Assembly (NCBI RefSeq): GCF_005938085.1
Contig: NZ_SMZK01000001.1
Span: 1,860,001 to 1,924,000 of the forward strand
Reading direction: 5' to 3'
DNA length: 64,000 bases
From: Haloterrigena sp. H1
GTDB taxonomy: Archaea; Halobacteriota; Halobacteria; Halobacteriales; Natrialbaceae
Position numbers and translations under genes: made by a program. Under the pieces are notes generated by a model. That model made no database searches. It had not been told where the DNA came from and was given only the letters and a program-made list of their open reading frames with translations. Shown here piece after piece: positions 1 through 7,775 of this stretch (position 1 is the first letter of the stretch; each line of letters starts with the position of its first letter).

Positions 1-148
1 TTACCTCCATACCCATGACTGTGTATGTCGAACACGATTAGTGTTTCCGCGAACGGAGCGGTGACCGCAACTGTAGTCGACTCGACACTCGTCCGACTGC
101 AGAACCCGGTCCCGGAGATACAAGTACGCGAGTCAGCACAGTTCACTC

Positions 149-454
149 ATGCCAGAGATCACATCGGTCGACTCGCTCGAGTCGACGCCACACGCCGAGG
201 TATTCGACACCGACGCACCACGAACGGTTCGCCTTCAACTCGAGGCGGACGAACGCATGCCGAAACACCGCCATCCGGAGTCGAACGTCGTATTGTACGT
301 CTTGGAGGGGACACTCGCGCTCACGCTCGGGGACGACAGCTACGACCTCGAGGCGGGTGACGTCGTCCGCTTCGATGGGGACCAGGATATCTCGCCGCAC
401 GCGCGCACTGAGTGCGCGTCGTTGCTCGTCTTCGCGCCGAAGACGGACTCTTAG
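149..454 (+). CDS. Small cupin-domain protein
   Basis: A 101-residue single-domain cupin. The sequence shows the two cupin motifs: His-rich PKHRHPESNVVLYVLEG around residues 38-54 (metal-binding His pair and Glu) and a second half with YDLEAGDVVRFDGD and a late His (SPHART). It ends in ASLLVFAPKTDS. Small cupins of this kind bind a divalent metal and have varied or unknown roles, so no substrate can be assigned. The start ATG follows about 30 bases of non-coding sequence and opens the only frame with cupin homology. It converges on the UDG-like gene, and the two stop codons overlap by 4 bases. Confidence 0.85.
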   Translation: MPEITSVDSLESTPHAEVFDTDAPRTVRLQLEADERMPKHRHPESNVVLYVLEGTLALTLGDDSYDLEAGDVVRFDGDQDISPHARTECASLLVFAPKTDS

Positions 455-1083
455 CCGACGGTCGTCGCGACGCCTTTCGTCTGTCGGTAATCGCTGTCGA
501 GGATCGCCTCGAGTCGCGACACGATCGCCTCGCGGTCGTCGCCGTACCACTCGACTGGGTCTTTGACCGGGACGACCAGAAAGCCACGGCCGCGGATGTC
601 GGTGGCGTGGAGGTCGTCCATCTCGAGGTCGAGCCGATGTCGCTGGGTCGTATACTCTCGGAGGACGTGGTCGGTCGCGCGAGCGCCGACCGGCAGCAAG
701 ATGTGTGCGTTGATCGCGCGCAGTTCGGCGTCGAAAAAGCGCTCGAGCGTCGCGTAGTCGTCGTCTGTCGGCGTCTCCCCGTCCGGCAGGCTGCACATGT
801 GGATGTAGCTCAGAAAGCAGTTCTCGAGGGTAGGTTCGTCACGCGGACCGCTGGCGAAGTCGACTGTCCGCAGGACGTCCTGAATCGCACGTCCGCTCTC
901 GGTTTCAGTAAACGGAACGCCGGTAGATTCGCCGCCGTGGACGCCGGGATAGTCCCCGATCACGTGAAAATCGGCATTGGCGTCACCGTAGCCGAAGACC
1001 GCCGGTCGATCGTCGGGATCGGAGCGGTCAAAGGGTGGCTCGAGTCCGAACGGGTTGCTCGTCCTGTCGGTCACGTTTTGCAC
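451..1083 (-). CDS. Uracil-DNA glycosylase superfamily protein
   Basis: A protein of about 210 residues of the uracil-DNA glycosylase fold, presumed to act in base-excision repair of deaminated cytosine. Visible motifs are VIGDYPGVHGG (GxxPG-type motif A), then FLSYIHMCSLPDGETPT, ILLPVGARATDHVL and a C-terminal VPVKDPVEWYG. No N-terminal four-Cys cluster of the family 4 type is visible. I chose the GTG that gives MQNVTDRTSNPFG, because the open frame further upstream is low-quality sequence; a second GTG lies three codons in. The 3' end overlaps the cupin gene by 4 bases in convergent orientation. The fold is clear but substrate specificity is not. Confidence 0.8.
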   Translation of the reverse strand: MQNVTDRTSNPFGLEPPFDRSDPDDRPAVFGYGDANADFHVIGDYPGVHGGESTGVPFTETESGRAIQDVLRTVDFASGPRDEPTLENCFLSYIHMCSLPDGETPTDDDYATLERFFDAELRAINAHILLPVGARATDHVLREYTTQRHRLDLEMDDLHATDIRGRGFLVVPVKDPVEWYGDDREAIVSRLEAILDSDYRQTKGVATTVG

Positions 1084-1185
1084 ACTGGGAGAAAGCGGCG
1101 AGCAGTCAAAACGACAGCGGTCGGATCGGGATCGGTGATCGAACGGCGGTGGACTTATGGTTCGTTCGTCCGTGTTCTGTCGCAG

Positions 1186-1677
1186 ATGTATCAGACGGGT
1201 CACTACGGTGGCGCGCTCGTGGCGTACACGCCACTTGGGACCGTCGTCGGCCTGCTGGGATACGGCGAACTCGCCATCGTCGGCGGCCTCGTCTGTGTGG
1301 CGCTGTCGACGCTGCCAGACGTCGATCACCGACTCCCGCTGATCGACCACCGCGGAGCGACTCACACGATCCTGTTTGCGCTGACCGTCGGCGTCGGCCT
1401 CGCCACACTGGCTGCCGTCCTCGTCGGCACGGCCTCCGCGTTCGTCGAGACCGGCATCGGGAGCTTCGCGTTTCTCGTCGGCGTAGTGTCGATCGGCTCC
1501 CATCTCCTCGCGGACGCGCTGACACCGATGGGAATTCGGCCATTCTGGCCGGTTTCGAGCCGTCGGTACTCGCTTGCGGTGACGACGGCCGCCAACCCGG
1601 CCGCCAACTATGGCCTGTTCGGGCTGGGGATTACAGCCGCCCTCGTGGGGCTGTCGCTTGTTATCGTCCTCGGGTGA
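1186..1677 (+). CDS. YdjM/DUF457-type membrane metal-dependent hydrolase
   Basis: A 163-residue integral membrane protein with four to five hydrophobic segments. The family signature is visible: an N-terminal His (QTGHYGGALVAY), LSTLPDVDHRLPLIDHRGATHTI with clustered Asp/His residues, and IGSHLLADALTPMGIRPFWPVSSRRYSL with HxxxD. The YdjM/LexA-regulated family is predicted to bind metal in the membrane; its substrate is unknown. The ATG at MYQTGHYGG is chosen because homologues begin with this segment and the upstream frame only shadows the gene on the other strand. Its 3' end overlaps the heme A synthase gene by 17 bases in convergent orientation. A second member of the family lies at 23507-23992. 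Confidence 0.85.
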   Translation: MYQTGHYGGALVAYTPLGTVVGLLGYGELAIVGGLVCVALSTLPDVDHRLPLIDHRGATHTILFALTVGVGLATLAAVLVGTASAFVETGIGSFAFLVGVVSIGSHLLADALTPMGIRPFWPVSSRRYSLAVTTAANPAANYGLFGLGITAALVGLSLVIVLG

Positions 1678-2503
1678 CGACGAGGCTGCCGACGAACGTC
1701 ACGAGGAGCGCGGCTGTGGCGGCGAAGTAAGGTAGCTCGAGTGCGGGGTTGACCGCCTGCCGGCCGAAAAAGAGGACGAGAACGACGAGCGGCGGCGCGA
1801 CGAGCAGCGGCGCGACGGACTGGCCGGAGAGCCGACGGCGACCGACCATCGCGGCGACGATTGCTGCACCGAGCAGTGTGAGCGTCACGGCGTACTGAAT
1901 CAGTTGCATCGTCGGCGAGTACGTCTCGATGCCGGCATCGACGGCGGGGCTGAGGACCACGTGGGCCGGCAACGCGACGATTCCGAGCGCGAGTGCGCCG
2001 GTGACGTGGGTCGTCGTCAGTCGCGATGCCCACACGAGGACTGTCGCGACGAGGAACAGCGTGAAGATGGTGACAGCCGTCCAGAAGTGCAGTGACAGGA
2101 TGTCCATCGTGTACTGCGTGACGGTTTCGCGGCCGAGTGCGACCTGGACCGGCGTCAACACCATCCCGAGGACGACCAGTCCGGTGACGCGCCGGTCGAC
2201 GTCGGGCAGTCGCCAGGCTGCAAGCGCCGAGCCGATGATGGCGAAGCCGGCGAACATGGCGACGAAGCGGTGGAACCACTCGTAGAAACTCGGCAGGTTC
2301 GCCGGAAACAGGTTGTACGGGCCAGCATCACACTGGGGCCAGTTCGCCTGACAGGCCAGGCCGGAGCCCGTTGCTTTCGCCGCAACACCCAGCAGGATCG
2401 TCGCCGCAACCAGCGTGAGCGTCGCAGTCAACAGGTGCGGGTAACTGAACCGATCGATCAGCGACTGAACTCTCGAGGCGGGCGTGTGATTGTCGTACGA
2501 CAC
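1661..2503 (-). CDS. ctaA: Heme A synthase (COX15/CtaA)
   Basis: A 280-residue multi-pass membrane protein that oxidises the C8 methyl of heme O to give heme A for aa3/ba3-type terminal oxidases. The start is MSYDNHTPASRVQSL, followed by a first membrane segment and then GLACQANWPQCDAG (the conserved Cys pair of the extracytoplasmic loop) and SFYEWFHRFVAMFAG (the ExxHR heme-ligand motif). A second half repeats this design with QYTMDILSLHFWTAV and later His residues (PAHVV). About eight hydrophobic helices are visible. It fits functionally with the ba3 oxidase operon at 55.7-59.0 kb but is not linked to it. Confidence 0.93.
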   Translation of the reverse strand: MSYDNHTPASRVQSLIDRFSYPHLLTATLTLVAATILLGVAAKATGSGLACQANWPQCDAGPYNLFPANLPSFYEWFHRFVAMFAGFAIIGSALAAWRLPDVDRRVTGLVVLGMVLTPVQVALGRETVTQYTMDILSLHFWTAVTIFTLFLVATVLVWASRLTTTHVTGALALGIVALPAHVVLSPAVDAGIETYSPTMQLIQYAVTLTLLGAAIVAAMVGRRRLSGQSVAPLLVAPPLVVLVLFFGRQAVNPALELPYFAATAALLVTFVGSLVVTRGR

Positions 2504-2969
2504 GGGCGTTCACGGAGGGATTAGAACGGACCATACTTAGGTTGACCGAGTCGTTCGGTTCGGCGGGAAGCAGTCCGGATCGTCAGTCTGTGCCGCTCAG
2601 ATGGCTGGCGTCCGGCGGACAAAGTCAAGTAGCCTTGTACGCCCCTCGGGAATCTCTTTCTGATCAGTACAGTGTAGGGTTGTCGAGATATCACTTAGAA
2701 TTCATCACAGCCACCATTAGTCGAGGGCTACCTCTTCGTTCGGAGGTGCTCCGAGAACAACCACGGCAACTCCAGTTAGTGCGACCAACAACATTGTTCT
2801 CCCCCATAAGTATTTTTATTAAAAATACATAATATGGTATAAATTAGGGCGAGAGAGGTGTTCACCAGTTAACGATGATTTAGGGCAAGACTATTATTTC
2901 ACTGCCTAATTAATGGGAATCTTACTATATTTCTTCTCGCTTAGATCCGAGTACAGTCTGGTGAGAAGT
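2504..2969. other. Non-coding gap turning AT-rich toward the lysyl oxidase gene
   Basis: About 470 bases between divergent genes. The left part has normal high G+C and should hold the heme A synthase promoter. From about 2640 rightward the sequence is strikingly AT-rich for this genome and includes the perfect palindrome at 2810-2828. A possible 96-codon frame (2542-2832) has no recognisable domain and I do not accept it. TATA-like sequences (TATAAATTA near 2836) lie upstream of the lysyl oxidase gene. Confidence 0.6.
2810..2828. repeat. AT-rich perfect palindrome
   Basis: The arms GTATTTTTA and TAAAAATAC are exact 9-base inverted repeats around a single T. They lie in the AT-rich block upstream of the lysyl oxidase gene. 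Possible roles are an intrinsic terminator for an absent gene, a regulator site or an island junction. The sequence does not decide. Confidence 0.55.
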
Positions 2970-3851
2970 ATGAAAATAAGATGGGTAAAAGGTAGGAAGC
3001 GTGCGGCGGCACTGATGGGGGTTCTCCTCATTGTAGTGGCGGGGGTCGGCATAATCACGCTCGGGGGCGTTGCGGTTGACAACCCGTTCACAGTGGACGA
3101 CAGTAGCACGGACACCCCCACGACCTCCGGAAGCGAAGGTGCCGCGGACGAGGAGGCCATCCCGGCGGGCGAAGAGAACTCGACGACACCGCCACCCACG
3201 ACAGCTGAGTCCGACCCTGAACCCTCGGACGACCAAGTTGAGGATAGGTCAGGGGTCAACTTCGTTCCAGGTGTCAGGGATTTCAACGTTTCAACAGAAG
3301 TGTTTGATGAGTCCAGCCCTGACGTCGAAGACGGCTTTGTAACCCCAGGCGAACATAGGCTACTCCGGTTTGATATGATCATCTACAATATGGGAGACAC
3401 GGATGCCGAATTAGGCCGTCCTGAGAACCGCCCGGATCTATTCGAATATTCGGAATCCCATGGTCACGCGCACTTAAAAGGTTTCAATAAATATATACTG
3501 CTTGACAAATCAGGTCAGAGGACGGGTGCGGTGAGAAAACAGACATTTTGTCTTCGGGATCTGTACCAAACCCGTTCAACCGCCAGGAGTAGTTCCCAGT
3601 TCGATTGTGAGTATCAAGGGATTAGTGCCGGGTGGGCTGACGAGTATGACGCGTCTCTGCCCGGTCAATACATTGTTATTGACGATCTCCCTGATGGAGA
3701 GTACACACTGCAAGCCACGACGAACGCAGCAGGCACGATTGACGAGACTTGCGACGGCGATAACACCGTTCGGGTTGACCTTAGTATAAAAAATGATATA
3801 GTTACGGTCCATACTTCACAAAGCCACTATGTGAGACCATCTGCTTGCTGA
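2970..3851 (+). CDS. Lysyl oxidase homologue, membrane-anchored
   Basis: A 293-residue copper amine oxidase of the lysyl oxidase family, which oxidises lysine side chains or amines to aldehydes using Cu and a lysine tyrosylquinone (LTQ) cofactor. Residues 11-33 form a signal anchor, 40-95 an acidic Thr/Ser/Pro/Glu linker, and 97-293 the catalytic domain. SHGHAHLKGF supplies the three copper histidines (H164, H166, H168). K190 in RKQTFCLRD and Y226 in GWADEYDASLPGQ align with the human LOX LTQ pair (GHKASFCLED and CYDTYGADIDCQ). PGQYIVIDDLPDGEYTL matches the LOX core. The ATG at 2970, preceded by GGTGAG, puts the anchor at the N terminus. Base composition is far more AT-rich than in neighbours, and ATA/AGG codons suggest transfer. 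The enzyme probably acts outside the membrane. Its physiological substrate is unknown. Confidence 0.9.
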   Translation: MKIRWVKGRKRAAALMGVLLIVVAGVGIITLGGVAVDNPFTVDDSSTDTPTTSGSEGAADEEAIPAGEENSTTPPPTTAESDPEPSDDQVEDRSGVNFVPGVRDFNVSTEVFDESSPDVEDGFVTPGEHRLLRFDMIIYNMGDTDAELGRPENRPDLFEYSESHGHAHLKGFNKYILLDKSGQRTGAVRKQTFCLRDLYQTRSTARSSSQFDCEYQGISAGWADEYDASLPGQYIVIDDLPDGEYTLQATTNAAGTIDETCDGDNTVRVDLSIKNDIVTVHTSQSHYVRPSAC

Positions 3852-4004
3852 GAGATTTAGACTTCTCTTAGGATTATAACATATATAGTTCAACATGTAT
3901 TTTTAAATGTAGAATATCAATCAATCGTTCAGTCATTTTCGATTCCCGTTTTCGAGTATTCAACTATAACTGCTATGTATGATGTCTCCACAGTTCAACT
4001 CGAG

Positions 4005-4634
4005 ATGCGACCTACCAAACTCACTCGGCGCGGGTTCGTCGGAGGTATCGGTCTACTCGCCGGAACCGCAGCAACCGGGACAGCTGTCGCACGACGACGG
4101 CGGAAGGGCCAAAGCGGTGGTTCATCGGGCTCTCTTGAGTCGTTATCGGATGCAGAACGAGCAGGCATTCGCTACATGCGTGAGGAAGAAAAACTCGCTC
4201 GTGACGTCTATCTCACATTCTACGAGGAATGGGGGCTGACGATCTTCGATCGGATCGCGAATTCGGAACAGCGACACACGGACGTGATCAAGAATCTGAT
4301 CGATAAGTATGGCCTCGACGACCCATACCGCGATGCGATCGGGTCGTTCACGAACGACGAACTCCAGTCGCTCTACGATTCACTGGTGGCACGCGGTCGC
4401 GAATCGCCAACGGAGGCACTCATAGTCGGCGGACTCATCGAAGAGACCGACATCGTCGATATTCAGGACTTCATCGACCAGACCGACAACGACGACATCA
4501 TCACCGTCTATTCCAACCTGATAGAGAGTTCGGAGAACCACCTGTCCGCGTTCGTCGACGTGCTTGCAAAGCGCGACATCGACTACGAACCGCAGGTTCT
4601 CTCTCAGGAGACCTACGACCGAATTGTCGCGTAA
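4005..4634 (+). CDS. Tat-exported DUF2202 ferritin-like protein
   Basis: A 209-residue protein. The N terminus MRPTKLTRRGFVGGIGLLAG is a twin-arginine signal ending near GTAVA. The mature part is a DUF2202 four-helix ferritin-like domain with REEEKLARDVYLTFYEEWG (ExxxxR...Y) near residue 57, NSEQRHTDVIKNLIDKYG (ExxH) near 87, a middle helix pair, and ESSENHLSAFVDVL near 172 (second ExxH). These Glu/His pairs are the expected di-metal ligands. The role of DUF2202 proteins is not established; metal storage or oxidation is a guess from the fold. I prefer the ATG at 4005 because it opens the Tat n-region and a TATA-like sequence (CTATAACT, 3963-3970) lies upstream; an ATG at 3975 is possible. The neighbouring lysyl oxidase is also extracytoplasmic. 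Confidence 0.85.
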   Translation: MRPTKLTRRGFVGGIGLLAGTAATGTAVARRRRKGQSGGSSGSLESLSDAERAGIRYMREEEKLARDVYLTFYEEWGLTIFDRIANSEQRHTDVIKNLIDKYGLDDPYRDAIGSFTNDELQSLYDSLVARGRESPTEALIVGGLIEETDIVDIQDFIDQTDNDDIITVYSNLIESSENHLSAFVDVLAKRDIDYEPQVLSQETYDRIVA

Positions 4635-4647
4635 GCGGGTTCGAGCG

Positions 4648-5790
4648 TTACGACTCGAGCGTGACCCACTCGCCGCGGTCGTCGCTCTCCTCGATCGCGT
4701 CGAGGACCCGCTGAGCGCCGAGGCCGTCCGCGAAGCTGGGTTCGTACTCCTTGCCATCGGCGACGGCACACAGGAACTCGTAGTTCTCGTGGACGAACAG
4801 ATGCTCCCAGCCGATGACGTGGCCCGGCGGCCACCAGTGGTCGATGTAGGGGTCGGCTTCGTCGGTGACCAGAATCGTCTCGTAGCCGCGATCGCCGGCG
4901 CGGAGCACCTCGAGTTCGTTCAGCCGCTCGAGTGAAAATCGCAGACTGCCCTCGGAGCCATGGACCTCGATCGTGTGGTCGTTCTTGTGACCCGTCGCGA
5001 AGCGTGATCCCTCGAGCGTACCCATCGCGCCGTTTTCGAACGCGAGTTGGGCCGAGTAGGCGTCGTCGACGGTGACGGGGCGAGTTTCGGGGTCGGCATT
5101 GTCGACCGTGTCTTCGGTCGGGCGCTCCTCGACGAACGTCCGTAAGTGGCCGCTGACGCGTTCGATGTCGCCTGCGAGGTCGTCGCTGCCGACGAGAAAC
5201 CGCAGGAGATCGACCGTGTGCGCGCCGAGATCTCCCAGTGCGCCCGACCCGGCCAGTTCCGCGTCGTTGCGCCACGACCACGGGGCCTCGGGATCGACTA
5301 GCCAGTCTTGGAGATAGCGCCCGCGGATGTGATGGATCTCACCCAGTTCGCCCGCTTCGAGCAGTTCCTTGGTATACTGGATCGCCGGCACGAACCGGTA
5401 ATTGAACGCACACCCCGCCGGAACGTCGCCGCCGGCCTCGCGTGCTGCGTCGGCCATCACCTCGGCCTCGTCGAGCGTCGGCGCGAGTGGCTTCTCACAG
5501 AAAACCGGGGTTCCCGCTTCGAGGGCGGCGACCGACGGCTCGCGGTGGACGTGGTTCGGCCCGAGGTTGTAGAAGACGTCGACCTCGTCGACGACGTCGC
5601 GCCAATCGGTCGCGGTCGAGTCGAAGCCAAGTCGCTCGGCGGCGTCGGCCAGCGCCGACTCGGTTCGGCCGATCAGGACGCTGCGTTCGATTTCGGGCGC
5701 GTCCGGGAAGAACATCGGCAGCCGCGCCATCGCGTTCGCGTGTGCTTTGCCCATGAACCCGTAGCCGAGCACGCCGACCTCGAGAGGCAT
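4648..5790 (-). CDS. Gfo/Idh/MocA family oxidoreductase
   Basis: A 380-residue NAD(P)-dependent oxidoreductase, probably acting on a sugar or cyclitol. The N-terminal Rossmann fold starts at once with VGVLGYGFMGKAHANAM (GxGxxG), followed by FYNLGPNHVHREPSV and the family motif CEKPLAPTLDEAE (the Lys of EKP is catalytic). The C-terminal alpha/beta domain carries SGALGDLGAHTVDLLRF (GxxxDxGxHxxD) and GTLEGSRFATGHKNDHTIEVHGSEGSL. The length is typical. The ATG MPLEVGVLG sits directly before the dinucleotide fold. No pathway neighbours reveal the substrate. Confidence 0.9.
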   Translation of the reverse strand: MPLEVGVLGYGFMGKAHANAMARLPMFFPDAPEIERSVLIGRTESALADAAERLGFDSTATDWRDVVDEVDVFYNLGPNHVHREPSVAALEAGTPVFCEKPLAPTLDEAEVMADAAREAGGDVPAGCAFNYRFVPAIQYTKELLEAGELGEIHHIRGRYLQDWLVDPEAPWSWRNDAELAGSGALGDLGAHTVDLLRFLVGSDDLAGDIERVSGHLRTFVEERPTEDTVDNADPETRPVTVDDAYSAQLAFENGAMGTLEGSRFATGHKNDHTIEVHGSEGSLRFSLERLNELEVLRAGDRGYETILVTDEADPYIDHWWPPGHVIGWEHLFVHENYEFLCAVADGKEYEPSFADGLGAQRVLDAIEESDDRGEWVTLES

Positions 5791-5847
5791 GGACAGGCGT
5801 TCACCGGCCCGGTAGTTAGCGCTTTGTGGTGCGACAGCCGGGGGTGG

Positions 5848-6477
5848 TTACGACTCGTCGGTCTCGAAGCCGCCGCGGTGGACGATTTCTGCGAGCGGCT
5901 TGCGGTCGCTGGGCTGTTCGCGCGCTTGCAACTCATCAGGGAGCGTCTCGGGCGGTGCGCGCTCGCCGATCGCGACCATCGCTTCGACGGCGAACTCCTC
6001 GGGAACCTCGAGTTCGGCGGCCGCACGCTCGTAGTCAAAGCCAGCCATCCCGTGGATGGCCAGATCGCGGCGTGCGCCCTCGAGCGCGAGGTTCTGCCAA
6101 GCGGAACCGGTGTCAAAGGAGTGAACCGGGGCCGGTTCGCCGTTGTGGTCGAACGTCGTCTTCGAGACGATCACGGCGAGTACGGCAGCGTCGGTCGCCC
6201 ACGCCCGATTCCCTTCGGAGAGGAGGTCGACGAAGGTGTCCCACTCGTCGTCCTCGCGACTTGCATAAATGAACCGCCAGTGCTGGTTGTTGAACGCGGA
6301 GGGTGCCCAGCGGGCGGCCTCGAACAGTGGAAGATACTCGGCTTCGTCGAGCGGTTCGCCAGTCATCGCGCGTGGCGACCACCGGTTGACGAACAGCGGG
6401 TCGATCTCGTGGTCGGGGTCGCGGTGGTCGGCAACGTCGTCGCGCAGGTCGTGGCGAGTCGCAGTGGATTCTGCCAT
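5848..6477 (-). CDS. Nitroreductase family protein
   Basis: A 209-residue FMN-dependent nitroreductase-like flavoprotein that would use NAD(P)H to reduce nitro compounds, quinones or similar acceptors. Visible features are the N-terminal FVNRWSPRAMTGEPLDEAEYLPLFEAARWAPSAFNNQHWRF (the RSxRxF-like FMN-binding segment and the APSxxNxQxW motif) and a middle FDTGSAWQNLALEGARRDLAIHGMAGF. Length is usual for the family. TATA-like ATACATAT on the minus strand near 6500 fits a leaderless transcript. It is adjacent to, but apparently separate from, the oxidoreductase gene downstream. Confidence 0.88.
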   Translation of the reverse strand: MAESTATRHDLRDDVADHRDPDHEIDPLFVNRWSPRAMTGEPLDEAEYLPLFEAARWAPSAFNNQHWRFIYASREDDEWDTFVDLLSEGNRAWATDAAVLAVIVSKTTFDHNGEPAPVHSFDTGSAWQNLALEGARRDLAIHGMAGFDYERAAAELEVPEEFAVEAMVAIGERAPPETLPDELQAREQPSDRKPLAEIVHRGGFETDES

Positions 6478-6704
6478 CGATCGCTGGTAGGGACCTGCGA
6501 TATGTATACGTTATCGGACAAACGGGATACCAGGTAACACTCGTGTCGTGGTCATGTCCGCTGATTATACACTGATAACTGTCATGATTCGTGTGTGATA
6601 GACACTCGTGACAGCAGAGATCGCTGGGTACTGTGAATCCGGTTGCGCTGCCGTAATCCGGCGCGAAAAACGTGGAGAGAGAAGATCGTACGTCGATCGA
6701 GCGA

Positions 6705-7775
6705 TCAGTCGTCGGCCGGCGTCGGTGTCTCGCGTTCGATATCGATGTCGCCCGCGTCGAGGTCCGCCTCGACGTTCCGGGCTGCCTGCACCATGTTCTC
6801 CATCTTGCCGTAGGCGACCTCACGGGGCAGCAGCTTCAGGCCACAGTCCGGCGAGACGACCAGCTGTTCCGGCGGGACGATCTCGAGACCCTTCTTGATG
6901 TTCTCCTCGATCTGTTCGACCGACTCGACCTCGGCGACGTGGACGTCAGTGACGCCAAGCGCGAGATCGGCAGTGAACTCGGGGTCTTTGAACACGTCGA
7001 GCTGTTCGTAGTCGCCGTTTGCGAGTTCGAGGTCGAACTCGTCGACGGGGAACTCGAGGATTTCGGGGTAGATCCGAGAGTAGTCGCCGTAACAGACGTG
7101 CAGCCCGATGCGGACGTCTTCGGGGATGTCTGCGACGATGCGCTCTAGGGCTTCGCCGACGATGGCGTGGTCGTCGGGCGTGGTCGCGAGCGCGGGCTCG
7201 TCGATCTGGATGTAGCGTGCGCCGGCGTCGACGAGCTTTTCGATCTCCTCGTTGACGAGGTCAGCGAGGGCGTAGGCGAGGTCCGCGTCGTCCTCGTAGG
7301 CCTCGTTGAACGCCCAGCTTGCGAGCGTGTAGGGTCCGGTGATCGGGACCTTCACGGGGCGGGATGTGGCGCTGGCGGTGAACTTGTACTCGTCGACGAG
7401 CCAGCTTTCGTCGTACTCGACTTCGCTGACGACGGAGGGCTTGTCGAAGTAGTTGTGTCCCCACACCTTGACGGGGCCGTTGAACTCGTAGCCGTCGATG
7501 CGGTGGGCGAAGAACTCGACCATCTCGTTGCGTCGCATCTCGCCGTCGACGACGGTGTCGAGGCCGGCACGCTCGTGTTCGTTCGTAATGACGCGAGCGG
7601 CGTCGTCTTTCGCTTCCTGCCAGTTGTCCTCGTCGAAGTCGGCCTCGTCGTCCTCGTAGAGCTCTTTCGCGCGGTTGAGCCACTTGGGTTTGGGGTAGGA
7701 GCCGACGACGCTCGTCAGCAGGAAGTGGTCGTTCTCGTGATCCTCGGGTCGGAACTGGTCTTTGTTGTCGCTCAT
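6705..7775 (-). CDS. metE: Core methionine synthase (MetE C-terminal type)
   Basis: A 356-residue methyltransferase corresponding to the catalytic half of cobalamin-independent methionine synthase; it methylates homocysteine. The zinc ligands are all present: H226 and C228 (GLHVCYGD), E250 (DLELANGDY) and C311 (SPDCGLKLLP). TSVVGSYPKPKWL near residue 21 and YIQIDEPALA near 188 are further MetE signatures. The ATG overlaps the stop of the upstream partner gene as ATGA, so the two are almost certainly co-translated. Archaeal core MetE proteins lack the N-terminal half of bacterial MetE. Their methyl donor is debated (methylcobalamin or a corrinoid protein in studied cases), and the donor here is unknown. 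Confidence 0.92.
   Translation of the reverse strand: MSDNKDQFRPEDHENDHFLLTSVVGSYPKPKWLNRAKELYEDDEADFDEDNWQEAKDDAARVITNEHERAGLDTVVDGEMRRNEMVEFFAHRIDGYEFNGPVKVWGHNYFDKPSVVSEVEYDESWLVDEYKFTASATSRPVKVPITGPYTLASWAFNEAYEDDADLAYALADLVNEEIEKLVDAGARYIQIDEPALATTPDDHAIVGEALERIVADIPEDVRIGLHVCYGDYSRIYPEILEFPVDEFDLELANGDYEQLDVFKDPEFTADLALGVTDVHVAEVESVEQIEENIKKGLEIVPPEQLVVSPDCGLKLLPREVAYGKMENMVQAARNVEADLDAGDIDIERETPTPADD

Noticed and set aside
2542-2832. 96-codon plus-strand frame left of the lysyl oxidase gene
   Set aside because: No domain, unusual composition and it runs into the AT-rich palindrome; I treat this as non-coding.
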